A stretch of 64,000 nt of DNA, taken from positions 620,001 through 684,000 of the forward strand of contig WWBZ02000013.1 of the NCBI GenBank assembly GCA_011503125.2. The letters run 5' to 3'. A model generated the notes under the pieces. It was not told the origin of the DNA. It did no database searches and worked only from the letters and a program-made list of their open reading frames with translations. Numbering within the stretch: the first letter of the stretch is position 1; the number at the start of each line of letters is the position of its first letter. This DNA comes from Botryosphaeria dothidea. Its lineage: Eukaryota > Ascomycota > Dothideomycetes > Botryosphaeriales > Botryosphaeriaceae. Both the position numbers and the translations under genes were made by a program. This document shows, piece after piece, positions 47,229 to 58,390 of the stretch.

Positions 47229-49117
47229 ATGGCAGCCGTAAACACAAGCGATCTCAACCCTCCCTACCGCAAAGCCGCCCATCCATCAAGCGTAAGCTCC
47301 TCTAAGCAACCACAAACATCATACGACAGTCAAATGCGTCCATTTCGGGAAAAAGATGGCTGACAAGCATCCTTCCCGCAGCCGAGTCCACCCCTCCAAC
47401 CAGCCCCTCCGCCCAAACATGAGACCATCATCCTTGAAGATGGCCAGACCATCCTGGAGAGAGACATTGCCATTCCCATGCACGATGGCATTCACCTATA
47501 CGGCGATGTCTACAGGCCTATTTCCCCCGAGCCCACACCAACGCTCATCTTCTTTGCGCCTTTCGGTATGTCTTCTGGACCCTCTGCTCCCTCTCATTTC
47601 CGAACCACAACGACTCCGGCGCAAAGGGAAAGAAAGATAAAAGAAAATGCACAGCTCAAACTAACATCCTACTAGGCAAACACGGTGGCGTCCCCCGCTC
47701 CCTCTTCGCCAACATGGGCGTTGACTTCGCCTCGCTATCGACGCACACGCACTGGGAGCTGCCCGACCCGCTCCTATGGTGCGCGCAGTGGAAGTACTCC
47801 TTCCTCCTCATCGACCCGCGCGGCACCTGGTGGAGCGAAGGCGACCGCTCGCACTACCTCTCGCCCGAAGAAGGCCGCGACGGCTACGACACGGTCGAGT
47901 GGTGTGCCGCACAGCCCTGGTGCACCGGCGCCGTCGGCTGGGGCGGCGGCGTCTCCTACTACGCCATGTCGGCCTACCAGGTGGCCGCGCTGGCGCCGCC
48001 GAGCCTGAAGGCAATCATGGTGTGGGAAGGTATCAGCGACATCTACCGCGAAGTCAACACCCAGGGCGGCATCCCCAACGTCGCCTTCCAGCACTTCTGG
48101 ATGAACTTGACGGGGACAGGGCTGGGCGTGGCTGAAGATCACGCCGCGCTGACGATCGAGCACCCGCTGTTCGACGACCTGTGGGCCAGCAAGGTCGTCG
48201 ACTGGTCCCGCATCGATGTCCCCGCGCTGAGCGTGACGGGCTGGTCAAGCTTGGGGCTGCATCTGCGCGGCACGATCGGCGCGTGGCAGGCGCTCGCGTC
48301 CGAGAAAAAGTACCTCATCGTCCACGCCGGCAAGGAGTGGCGCGAGTTCTACGAGCACAGCAACGTCCAGAGGCAGAAGGCCTTCTGGGACCGCTTCCTC
48401 AAGGACCAGCCCACCGCCGTCGACGCCTGGCCGCCCGTCACCATCGACGTGCGCCGCGCCCTCGACGACTCCGTGACGCGCGCCGAATCCGCATTCCCGC
48501 CCAAGACCGCGGCCCTGACGGCCTTCCACCTCGCCCCCGACGGGCAGCTCGCCACAACAACCCCGTCCGGAGCGGCCACGTACGCCAGCTACGCCGCGCA
48601 CGACCCGTCCTCCTCCGTCGCCTTCGCCCACACCTTCGCGTCCCGCACCGAGATCACGGGCCACGCGTCCCTGACGCTCTTCGTCCAGGCCCGCGACTAC
48701 CCCGACACGGATCTGTTCGTCGCGCTGCAGAAGCTCGATGCCGCCGGCAACGAGATCAAGTTCTGGCACTCCACCCAGAAGGCCGAGGCGTCGGCGAGCT
48801 TCGGGTGGTTAAGGGTGAGCCACCGCGAGCTCGACGAGAGAAACAGCGCGCCGGGGCGCCCGGTGCATCTGCATCGGCGGAGGCTGTGGCTCCGGCCGGA
48901 CGATTTGGTGGAGGCGGAGGTGGAGATCTGGCCGTCGAGCACGGTGTGGGAGCCCGGGGAGGCGTTGAGGGTTGTGGTTCAGGGCGCGCCGTTTACGGAG
49001 CGGGCGAATCGGACGCAGTTCAAGGGCGCGGGGGCGCATTGTTTTGGCGAAGTGAGGGTGTGGTTTGGTGGGGGGTATGGGAGTCGGCTTTTGGTGCCGG
49101 TTGTTGGGGGTGGGTAG
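47229..49117 (+). CDS. CocE/NonD-family hydrolase (X-Pro dipeptidyl-peptidase S15-like)
   Basis: Exons 47229-47291, 47382-47565 and 47676-49117 give 562 residues. The N-terminus has ERDIAIPMHDGIHLYGDVYRP, the opening of this alpha/beta-hydrolase family. DPRGTWWSEG and the nucleophile elbow GGVSYYAMS (Ser176) follow, with AYQVAALAPPSLKAIM next. The C-terminal third (from about 340) is the jelly-roll domain: FASRTEITGHASLTLFVQA, DTDLFVALQKLD, and VWEPGEALRVVVQG. In bacterial cocaine esterase the segment around Gly-Trp-Tyr-Asp supplies the acid; here it reads TGWSSLGLHLRG, and VHAGKEWREF takes the place of the Trp-Ser-His motif. I recall a fungal subfamily with such changes. The substrate is unknown. 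No signal peptide is seen. Confidence 0.85.
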
Positions 49118-49485
49118 GTGATGGGGAGGGTTCCGCAAAGTTCTGTACTTGGTTTGGAGGGGGTGGGGGTTTGCCTTTGGTTCATCGTTCGAGAGCCAAG
49201 CCGTTTTGCTATTGTCCTGGCCTGGCATTGAAGTGATTTCAATAGGTCCTTTGGTGATTGATGGAGCTTTTCTTGAATGGACTTGATCAAGCAATTCGAA
49301 ACCTTGTCTCACCGACATTGTATCGCGTTCGTCATCCGGCATAGTACTTCTATGTACAGGGTTGTTTTTCTTAATTAGGAGAGTAATGTGATTCAATACG
49401 TTTACTCCACAAAAGATAGCGTTGATATTAGATCAAGATTTATTGCCAAGCTACGCTCTAATTGCTTGAGTAGTGCTTCGACTTC

Positions 49486-49743
49486 TTAGCAGAGACCCTG
49501 GACCTCAGGCTGCTCATATATTAGCGTTGGTTTGAGAAACAACTAAAGAACCATACCTTGCACTCATTGATGGCACAGGTCGATCCGGTTTGCTTGCAGT
49601 ACTCGCAGTCGGCGCACTATCGAGTGTCAACAGAGTCTTCCTTAAACAAAGCAAGCCGCAGGAGAAGAAAAAAGACGTACAGCTACGGCTTGAACACCGC
49701 TGATGCTGGCAACGACGATGGCGACGATGGCGAAGAATCGCAT
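49486..49743 (-). CDS. Tiny secreted six-cysteine peptide (48 residues, three exons)
   Basis: Exons 49743-49681 (21 codons), 49616-49557 (20 codons) and 49509-49486 (8 codons including TAA). All junctions are phase 0, with donors gtacgt and gtatgg and acceptors atag and gcag. The first exon is a complete signal peptide (MRFFAIVAIVVASISGVQAV). The second and third give a mature part of about 27 residues with six cysteines (CADCEYCKQ, STCAINECK, VQGLC). It is too short for ordinary ORF detection. Frame continuity over three exons, an exact signal peptide and cysteines only in the mature part make it convincing. No family is recognised; a defensin-like or effector-like peptide is possible. Confidence 0.65.
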
Positions 49744-50840
49744 TTTGAATTGGAGGATCGATCAAATATCAAGAAGCAGCAGAGAAGTAGCAGAGAATAG
49801 AGCATGTGATTTTGCTTATTGATTGCGTGCTACAATTAGGTTTATTATATACATCTGCGTACTTCACTACAATAGATTCGAAACAGGTGAGGCCATGGTC
49901 TTGGCCACGTAAGCTCTCCACTGAATACGGGCGCGTGGATCGGTCAAGGCGTGACACGTCTGGCCCGAATGTAGATAGTTTCCATATTCGCCGAAGAATT
50001 GCTGCAAAGATGTAAGGCGGGCCGAGAGCCCGTACTGTTTGTTTCACGATCCGATCGGCTGAGCGTGCCCGTCGTTGTAGCCAAGGCGGCCTTCATATTC
50101 AGGCCGCTGCTTTCTGTAAGAAATTACGCGCGTCACTTGTAGCACTCATGCCTTATCCCCACTCGAATGACTAGCTTGAATCGTTTATGCAGATAGCGCA
50201 GGAATTGTTCTTGAAACAGCCGCACGGATGTTTACAGGTCTCATGAGTGAATCTAAACACCGTGCAACGCTTCACCTTTACGAGGATTCCTCGGTGACTT
50301 TTTGCTTGATTTCGTTGGCGCACTATGCCGCTACGCAATGATATGTGTGGTCCGCTTATAAGGTAGTGTTATGGGTAGCATCTTCAACCGGACTTCGAGT
50401 CGCCGGGTAGGATTCGGGCAACCGCTGGGTTAACCTTGACCTGCGGATTTAGAATTGGAGGGCAAGCAAAACTGTTCATTACGCGATTGGAGGCTTCATA
50501 AATATGTGATAAAGTAGCAGAAGTCGAAATGAGTTATGAGTCAAGTTCACAAAAAGATAAAAGCTGGATTTGAAGACGTCTGCCGATGGTAGTTGGGCAT
50601 CATGATCACATGTTCTTTGATAACGACCAATTGCCACCTCAACTGTCCATCCGATGTCTTGCATCAGTTTCAATGATTTTTGCCCTTCGTCCTGCACTTT
50701 TCTGGTACTTTTTCGCAATGGACTGTACAATGAATCACCCACGCTGCGCAACGATCCATCGATCCTAATCCCTCCCATCACAAGGGACAAAACGAGTGTC
50801 GTGAGGGCATGTGCCAATAAATGAGCGTAGTAAAGCTGCC
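49744..50840. other. AT-rich intergenic region between two small secreted-protein genes
   Basis: Only short frames, none with motifs. Confidence 0.5.
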
Positions 50841-51370
50841 TTACGCAAGGCGGATCTCGTCGGCGGTGATGATACCATCGCCATTCTTGTCATGCCTAAA
50901 CTAATTAGCACCATGTTTCCCAACAACAGGGGCTTGATCACTGACTTGTTGAACCAGTTGACATAGACTTCGTCATCCTCAGCAGCGCCCATGTACTCAG
51001 TGTACTGCTGCAGGGTGAGCTTTCCGGAGCCATCGACATTGGCCAGCCTGAAAGCCTCGGTGTCCGTAACCTCAGCAGTCGTCCCGGCAGTTGCAACCTT
51101 GCCCAGTCTGTTACGGTTGCGACAGCCTGCACTACGTCAGAGGTGTTTTGGTGCTTCTATTTACTTCCAGAACTTACCGCCGTCACAGGCGCAGCAGAAA
51201 ATGTTGCAACCTCCATAGCCGCAGCAGGGGGTGGACCACGTCCCGTCAGCACATGCGTTGGGAAGATTGCAGTTCGGGGTGGTGCTGTGGCAGAAGCCGG
51301 CACCGCAGCAATCGGCGATGACTACGGGAGCGACGGCTGAAAGGATGGCAAAGATGGTGGAGAAGTGCAT
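50841..51370 (-). CDS. Secreted cysteine-rich protein with C-terminal EF-hand pair
   Basis: Exons 51370-51178, 51126-50946 and 50895-50841 give 142 residues; phases 1 and 2 match at both introns. The signal peptide is MHFSTIFAILSAVAPVVIA. The mature N-terminal 50 residues hold 12 cysteines (DCCGAGFC, TPCCGYGGCN, FCCACDGGC). After a short linker come two EF-hand-like units. The first is LANVDGSGKLTLQQYTEYM, with Asn in place of the first loop Asp. The second is HDKNGDGIITADEIRLA, a canonical 12-residue calcium loop that spans the last intron. A secreted Cys-rich module joined to EF-hands suggests calcium binding outside the cell. Its job is unknown. Both intron positions and the EF-hand restored by splicing support the model. 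Confidence 0.8.
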
Positions 51371-53070
51371 GTTTGCTGAAGGAGAATGTTTGAGTTCAGT
51401 TGAGTTGGATTGGATTCGGTTTCGCTGAGCTGAAAGTTGATGGCTGATTGAGAGAAGGCCCACGGGCAAACAGCTCAGCTTTATACCCCGCAGTCTTCCA
51501 CATTGAAAAACACATAAGCAGGCTTCTGCCAATCGATGGTGGTTGTCAGCTTTGCAGGTGAGCTGAGGTTGCAGAGATTGAAGCTTCCATGCGGGTCGTC
51601 CACCGATTGCAGCTCGCGTAGGGGGTAACTCGTAAGACTCAAGACCGATATACTCCAGAGGTGCCTGAAGAAGGAAATGAAGGGTTCGCTACGCCCGATC
51701 CACAAGCTATCACCTCGTGAGCGCCATTCTAGGATGCGAGCGGGCAACCACCAGCTTACTGACCCCACCTTACTTGCAGGTCGCTTGCTGTTTAGCCTGT
51801 ATGATTTGCAGGCGAAGACCTGCCTCAAAAGGATAAAAGAGGAAAAGTGCCAAATCTGAAAAGTTGCAGTACGGAAGACCAGGGAGGTGGGGATCTTACT
51901 TCGAACAAGCGCACGCTATTCGTAAAGTCCTACCGGAGAAGACATTGCAGAAAGAGGGTTCATGTAATCCGGGATCTTCACGGCTAGAGTGAAATGGACA
52001 CTGTTTGCAGACATAGTAAATTCATGACTCATGCCTGATGGCTTCATGCGTGACACTCCTTCTATGGAGCACCACCTACAAGAAAGTTTACCATGTGAAA
52101 GGATCGGACGAACTCATACAGCATTTCACCAGTCAAAACTCCTCGACAGTTATTTTGATATGTAAAATTACAGCCGTAGCCATTAGGTAAGGTGACCAGC
52201 CGCCATTGTAATGGATATGCAAGTGGTCAGTTGAAGCTGAAGCTGACCGGTAGACTGACGAAGGCTCCACTGATGACTGAGCATTCATGAACATCTTGGC
52301 GAGGTTGATTTTTCTCATTGAGTTGGAGTTCATTCAATAAGCATAATCTCATTAGGAAGGAAGACCGGGAATAATGTACGACATTGACGCTAGCGCTGTC
52401 CGGGACCCCAGCAGTACAGGGACAGCTGCGCCGCAAGAGCCCCACGTTCTCGTATTCTTAGTGAGAGCAGCAAATGAGGAACACAAAGCGACCCATGGAT
52501 GAGGTAGAATTCCTTCCGAAAGGAGAGCAGTAGCTGCAAGGGCCCGGGTGAGGTAAGCATATACGGCAATAATTCTGGGCTGATTGGCGGTTCCGCGGCT
52601 CCATTCGGACGTCGCATGCGGTCCGCTCCCGCCTCGTACGACTTATGCGGCTCTCTCTTAGCAGTTGACGCCATCGCAGCCTAATCTGTGCGTCATCCGT
52701 CCTAGCGTGAGACAATTAGGTGCAGGCCTGTGTAAGAGTGAAGTTTGGGGGCTGATTTCAGGGCTCGACATAGATGAAAAAGGGCATTGGTCTTGACGTG
52801 TCGATCTGGAAGGAACGCGAAATTGAAAGAACCAGCCCTCTGGAAAATAGTCTACGCGAGCTTCCTTAAGGAGAAGTGGACTTGAACTCCAGATGCCACT
52901 GCCATCGTCAACGGCTGCTAAGGTAGTAGTAAGGAAATCCTACTAAAGATGGAAAGAAATTGGAGACGTCATCGCGACCTAAAATTCCACACGGCAGTCG
53001 CCCCTCATTTAGCATTCTTCAGTTTCCCTCTTGGCCTCCCTGCTCGTCTGAATATGCACACCTCTCTTGA
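51371..53070. other. Intergenic region, no gene seen
   Basis: 1.7 kb with only short scattered frames. Nothing recognised. Confidence 0.5.
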
Positions 53071-55719
53071 TCAAGTGAGGTGGAAGATCTCTGCCTGTGC
53101 GCCATTCTGGATCCTCGCATCAACAATGCTCCGGCTCATCCTTCCATGCAAGAAGCACTCGCCAATGAATTCCCACTCAAGCTCCTCCGTTTCGTATTCC
53201 GGCTGCTTCGGCTTCTTGGGCCGAAGTATGTACGGTACTCTCCCGCCAAAGAGCGCGACGATGACGTCGCCGGGCTGAAGCTCGGGCAGACCAAGACCTA
53301 GCCTCCATTCGTCTGATATGAAAAGATACTTTCCATCAGCTTTGACATTCCTTGCAAAGTCATACAACGGATGCATTTCGTCTTCTGACGGTGCCTTGGC
53401 CACTTGCAAATACTCGCGTGGCCCCGAAGGCATGTACTGCATGTCTGGATCACCTCTCTTCCAGTGCCGAGGCAAAGTTTCGGCAATGTGGACTTCTTCC
53501 CATATATTTCCAGTCCGGTTGCCAGGGCTTTTCAACATCAGCGTCTCCAGGAAGTCCCTGATCATAGCCTCCTCGTCCCCGTTGTAGCCGCTATCCGGGC
53601 ATCCGAGCATCCACTGGCTTTCGCGATCAGGAAAACTAACGCGAGGGCTTCGTAAAGCACCCCACATATCATGAAGAGATAGGTTGTATTTACCATGAGT
53701 TTGGCAGTCCAGCAGCGCAGGTTCGCGGATACCGTGGAAGTTCTTTACGTGCCACGCGCCTGGAACGACAGATCTTACGGTCCCTATACACAGGCCGCGT
53801 AATTTCAACGTGTGCCCGTATGTTGTCATCCCGAGGAGCTCAAAGTCGATTGGTATGTGCGCGGCAAGATTGAAATCACTGCCATCGAGAGCTAAGTTGT
53901 TCCTCATCTTGTAGGCTTTTCCAACATGCCACAATGCCCAAGAAGGGTGCTCGGAGGCCTGAGGGTCTGCCCATGTGTCGCAACAGTACTCTGGACAAGT
54001 GCCGCGTGCAGTTTCACCAACAACACTAAGCACATCGAGGTTGCCGTAGTGTTCGATGCACCAAATGGTGAAGTCGCAGAACACGTCGCTGACAGTCTTG
54101 CCGTAGTCGATCGCGAGTCTTGGAGACGTTGGACCGTGAGAAGACGAGGCCGCGGACGTCTCTCTTGCTAGCCCAAGCAATGCGAAGAGTTTGTCGCGCG
54201 CGTCCTTTGACTTCATCTCGAAACAGCTCTCACGAAACAGTTCCAGAAGCGTCAGGGCCGACTCGTTCCGACCCGGCTCCAAAGTGCCATGACCTTTCTC
54301 GACGAGAGAACGCCACACTGTAGGAACCGTTGCTATGTCGGAAAACGGGTTTTCCGGATTGTGGGCCCAGATCCAGGCCTGCAGATCCATCGCAAATAGG
54401 ACACTAGACCATGGGATGATGTTGTGGACGCCGCCATGGACCAACACGGGCCCGCGCGCCCGGAAGACTTCTTGAAGCACCCATACCCGACGAAACCAGG
54501 ATTGTTTGAAAAGCTGTGAAAAGTTGCGCGCGATATCCCACGGAGACAGCCGCTCATCACCGATCAAGAAACTGAAATCGGCCATCTTTCTCAGGGCTTC
54601 GCGGCTCAGCTGCGACGTGTCGCGCGACAGTCGGCTTATAGCCTTGATGAACCACACGGCTTGTTTGACTTCAGAACTTCTGCCGGGTCGTATCCACACC
54701 TGCGAGGCGCTTCCATATATTTGACCCATCATCCTGACTTGGTCCGCGCGCTCGTCGTCGTCGCCTTGATTAATACACAAGGCGTCGATCCAAAATCTTG
54801 AGTGACCACTCTCTGCTCGTACGTCCTTCAGGTGATCGTAAAGGTTCTTCGTTACGTGGAACGGCTTGAAAAATCCATGAGAGATCTCCCCCTCGCGCAT
54901 GATGTTGGAGTGGGAGAGCATAATGGTACCCTGCTCGTGCATGTTCCCCCATGTATAGGACAGCGCAACGTATTCATATTCATCCTGGCCCCAATATGAT
55001 TCTGGAACTCGGAATAAACGGCAGCTCAGAGATTCATCGTCTTTGCCCGGCATAATCTCAAGGAGCCGAGTTTCCCGCGTTGAGTTGTCCAGTTCGTGGT
55101 AGTCGGTGTAATCATTGCATAGTGTTTCTGATCCCTGCGCTGTAGACTTGACGCACTGTCCGACCATGAAGGTAGAATTTGGAGGTTCGTTGAATGTCCA
55201 TTTTTCAGCCAAATTGTGGTTTCTCGTCTTGCTTGCAGCATGACAATCGCTGCAAACGTATTGCTGGCAATCTCTGCAGGCCATAAAGCGATGACCAACA
55301 GGGCCCCCGCATTCCATACAAGGGTCTGATGGGTCTGCATTGATTTTGAATTTCAGGTACGGGTGCTCTGGTGGTGATTCCTCCTCCGTCTGACAGGGTC
55401 GTTGTGGCTTTTCGCAAGCAAAGAAATGCTGCAGCCCTCCCAACCAAGTCTCATCCCATATCCATTTCGATTTGTACCAGCGTCCACACATGCCATCACG
55501 GTCATTGACATACTGTGTGCTAACATTTCCCAAGGATTGCTGATGGCTCGCGATCGGATCTGCAATTTTGCCGACGCCGGGAATGACAAGGTGCGAGAGA
55601 AAGTAGAGTGGCATAGACAGTAATAAAACCATGGCGCTCAAACTGAGCAAGATTTGTCGAAAACCGTAAAGGAAACATGGCGACTGCGCGACGCCACGCA
55701 TTTTGACGTGTTGAAGCAT
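53071..55719 (-). CDS. HET-domain protein with N-terminal membrane segment and ZZ-like zinc finger
   Basis: A single long exon; ATG 55719 gives 882 residues (a second ATG at 55701 is also possible). Residues about 15-45 are strongly hydrophobic (YGFRQILLSLSAMVLLLSMP). At about 135-180 a zinc-finger-like region carries CMEC, CRDC and CSDC pairs followed by His (KTRNHN), like a ZZ finger. The HET domain runs from about 250 to 420: YEYVALSYTWGN, RFWIDALCINQGDDDERADQ and IYGSASQVWIRPG. After it, SWFRRVWVLQEVF and DARDKLFALLGLA are the usual post-HET blocks. The C-terminus ends with GDVIVALFGGRVPYILRP and WEFIGECFLHG. HET proteins mediate non-self recognition and programmed cell death in filamentous fungi. 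The gene has no internal stop and appears functional. Confidence 0.88.
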   Translation of the reverse strand: MLQHVKMRGVAQSPCFLYGFRQILLSLSAMVLLLSMPLYFLSHLVIPGVGKIADPIASHQQSLGNVSTQYVNDRDGMCGRWYKSKWIWDETWLGGLQHFFACEKPQRPCQTEEESPPEHPYLKFKINADPSDPCMECGGPVGHRFMACRDCQQYVCSDCHAASKTRNHNLAEKWTFNEPPNSTFMVGQCVKSTAQGSETLCNDYTDYHELDNSTRETRLLEIMPGKDDESLSCRLFRVPESYWGQDEYEYVALSYTWGNMHEQGTIMLSHSNIMREGEISHGFFKPFHVTKNLYDHLKDVRAESGHSRFWIDALCINQGDDDERADQVRMMGQIYGSASQVWIRPGRSSEVKQAVWFIKAISRLSRDTSQLSREALRKMADFSFLIGDERLSPWDIARNFSQLFKQSWFRRVWVLQEVFRARGPVLVHGGVHNIIPWSSVLFAMDLQAWIWAHNPENPFSDIATVPTVWRSLVEKGHGTLEPGRNESALTLLELFRESCFEMKSKDARDKLFALLGLARETSAASSSHGPTSPRLAIDYGKTVSDVFCDFTIWCIEHYGNLDVLSVVGETARGTCPEYCCDTWADPQASEHPSWALWHVGKAYKMRNNLALDGSDFNLAAHIPIDFELLGMTTYGHTLKLRGLCIGTVRSVVPGAWHVKNFHGIREPALLDCQTHGKYNLSLHDMWGALRSPRVSFPDRESQWMLGCPDSGYNGDEEAMIRDFLETLMLKSPGNRTGNIWEEVHIAETLPRHWKRGDPDMQYMPSGPREYLQVAKAPSEDEMHPLYDFARNVKADGKYLFISDEWRLGLGLPELQPGDVIVALFGGRVPYILRPKKPKQPEYETEELEWEFIGECFLHGRMSRSIVDARIQNGAQAEIFHLT

Positions 55720-56907
55720 TTGCAGCACATAACGTGGGCGCCGAGCCGGCTTTATAAAACAAAAGCCAGCATCAACTACAATGCGCTTACTATCTTCTGT
55801 GGGCACACCGTTGTTTATCAGCGGATGCCAAGCTTAGTATTCAAGGCATATGGTACATCATCTCGTGGCACGTAACACATTGTTGCCTGTTTGTGTTGTC
55901 TTCAATTTGATTGGTCTCTTGAACACAATTCTTGGGGGCGGAATGTCTTTGGGAGTTGCAGCTGAGAGATGTCGGATCAACATGCAGGGTATGGCTGTGG
56001 CGGAGCTGTCGATCTCAGTGGCGATGAAGGCGGTCATTCCGTCCGCCCCCACTCGACGCGAATAGCGTATAAAATCAGATGCTGAACCTATGCGAGGAGC
56101 GTTGAAGCATTTATTCATCATTGACCTGCGAGTGAGAGGGTGGACGAATAAGCCGGAGAGTATGAGACTGCAGGCACCAGACCACGGCGAGAGCGCGATG
56201 GGGTGAGAGGGTGACTAGGTGAGCTTAGTAGTGTGAAGTTAGGAGAGTAAGGATGCGGGCTGGGGTGACAGCGTAACGTCGTGATGTAGGAATTGTGAAG
56301 TTACGGATAGCAGGATGAAAGAAATAGATAGAGGTAGCGCGGCTAACATTCCCTGTGGTAAGTACATATTGCAATACTATTCAGCCGTGAGGAAAATGTT
56401 TGGTTGTGACACCAGCCCTTATAAGCTGAACTTGAGAAGCACTGTACCGCTAGGCACATTTGGGACTAGAGCGCCTCTCACCGGAAAACTATGCCATTTT
56501 ACTTGACATGTTCAGCAACCTCCGCATCAATGCCACAATGGTCACGATTCAAGACCGGCCGTATGAATCTATCCGCGCGCCGCTCCGGTTGATGTCGACC
56601 TGATCCTGACTCCTTGCCATATCCTGCGATTTCAAGCCATTCTACTATGAAATCTTTACTCAGCTTTGCCCTTAGCATTCTGTCCTAATTTGAGATTTGA
56701 ACTTTCACATATAAAACATACTACGATTCACTGATCTGTCCTACTAGCCTTTGAGCCATTCTAAGGACCCACTATTGCCTCTTCATTGGGTCTTCATCTT
56801 TTATCCTGGTTCCAACCACTTCAGAAACATTCCATACCTTGACATACTTCGTGTTTTCGATTGCGATTGATTTGATCTACTCAAAATCCCTCTGCATCCG
56901 CTCTAAA
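55720..56907. other. AT-rich intergenic region
   Basis: No gene recognised; only short frames without motifs. Confidence 0.5.
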
Positions 56908-57626
56908 TCACCGTCCTTTTGATGCCGATTCCAACATGTCCGCAGCCTTTGTCGTCTTGATGTTCGGAAATCTACTGTTGAGGCTCTTCCGATACGGTAA
57001 ATCGAACAGACCAGTCACCGTCCACTGCCCAAGAACTGCCAGCAAGTGTTGCATGAAAGTTTTCGGAAAGAAGGGGTATAGCTCGCGACGAGCCGGCAGT
57101 TCAGAAACCTTGAATTGTTTGATCGTCGGGAGATCGTCGTACGTGAACGTGAATTTGTCGCCTGTAGGCAATTAGCTCATGGCGGCCGAAGAAAGGAGAG
57201 TCCGTGAACACTACCGCGGGCGCGCTCTGCGATTTTGACGAGGTCATTCGGAGGATACACTCCACTCGCTCGGAGCAAGCCTCTTCGTCGTTGAAGACTT
57301 TGCAGCAGCCTTGATCAGATTCAACTGAGCAGCATCTTCGGAATCACCATCGATGGAGATGGTACTGATAGGTGTATGAATCCCATGCATCTCCAGGAGC
57401 CCTTTCATCGAGTCTACGTCTTCGTAGTCGGCTTGCAGAACCCGAGCTTCAGTGTCCCCAGGGTTTTTGTGATTCTAATGAGTTTAGTATTAGACTCGCT
57501 AAGATCAGAAGAGACCCTTACATTCCGTGTTAGAACTAACACGTCACGGTGTGGATGAGTGTTCAACACTTCAACAATTGTACGACCGATGCTTCCATTG
57601 CCTCCGGCGATAGCAACATTCACCAT
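56908..57626 (-). pseudogene. NmrA-like / isoflavone reductase-like gene with internal deletion
   Basis: The minus strand begins MVNVAIAGGNGSIGRTIVEV, an intact NAD(P)-binding glycine motif, up to VLVLTRN, followed by a likely intron (gtaagg). The next block reads ARVLQADYEDVDSMKGLLEM, STISIDGDSEDAAQLNLIKA and KRLAPSEWSV and then hits a TGA. About 120-150 residues expected next are absent. Only NDLVKIAERARG and, after a frame change, KFTFTYDDLPTIKQFKVSEL and LYPFFPKTFMQHLLAV remain, followed by FDLPYRKSLNSRFPNIKTTK near the C-terminus. The order matches fungal NmrA-like proteins with the middle removed. The copy cannot make a full enzyme. Confidence 0.7.
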
Positions 57627-58390
57627 TGTGTCTGTCTTTGGATAGAGATACTGTGGAGGATCAGGTTGTTTGATGGGGTTTCAAAGGGCAGATGGATGGG
57701 TTTAGCTGCTTGCTTTCAACAAAACTGGCTGCCTGGTCGTTGAGATTAAACCATATATCCGGGCCAAATCTCATGGCGGAATACTATGAAGCGGCTCGGC
57801 CTGGTTACAACCCCGCAACGCCGAAATGTTGACAAAATGCGATTCCTTCGTTATCGAGTAAAATCTTATTCGCAAGGGGATAGAGACAATCTACGGTGTT
57901 GCATTATGTTCGTCCGTCTTCCGGATGCCGAGCTGTTAGCACTATAGCGGGCAGCACGTCGCTAAGATCCAAAGGGGCATTGCATCCGACCGCTACCGGA
58001 ATGGCAGCCAGTCTGATGACGGTCGCTTGAATCGTCGAATTCTTACGTTTGCTGAATCTGGTCGGCAGTTGACATGCTTCAACAAAGCAAGTTATGCATA
58101 CTGGCGCCGCGCGATACCTAGCGGATGAGCTGTTGCTTACATACTAAACTTCGCAGAGAGCCGGAAATCTCGGCCTTTTCTCCCCATTGAGTAACCTACC
58201 CGCGTGGGTTTTGGCAACTTACAAACCATCGAGGCTTTGACAGTGCTTTCCTGCGGAAAGTAAACGTTCAGCCTCTGACCGTAGGAAGATAAAATACGCA
58301 TCGAGGAGCCTGCCGCAGATTCTCCTCTCTCCCTCAAGCTACATCTTGCCAGCGGGGACGCAGCCAAGCGCAACTCTCTTACCCACCGAC
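57627..58390. other. Intergenic region, no gene seen
   Basis: Only short frames; contains the upstream region of the membrane-protein gene. Confidence 0.5.

Noticed and set aside
48140..48350. Loss of the catalytic Ser in the CocE-like hydrolase
   Set aside because: At first GWGGG looked like a lost GxSxG, but the following GVSYYA aligns with the nucleophile elbow with a one-residue insertion, so Ser is present.
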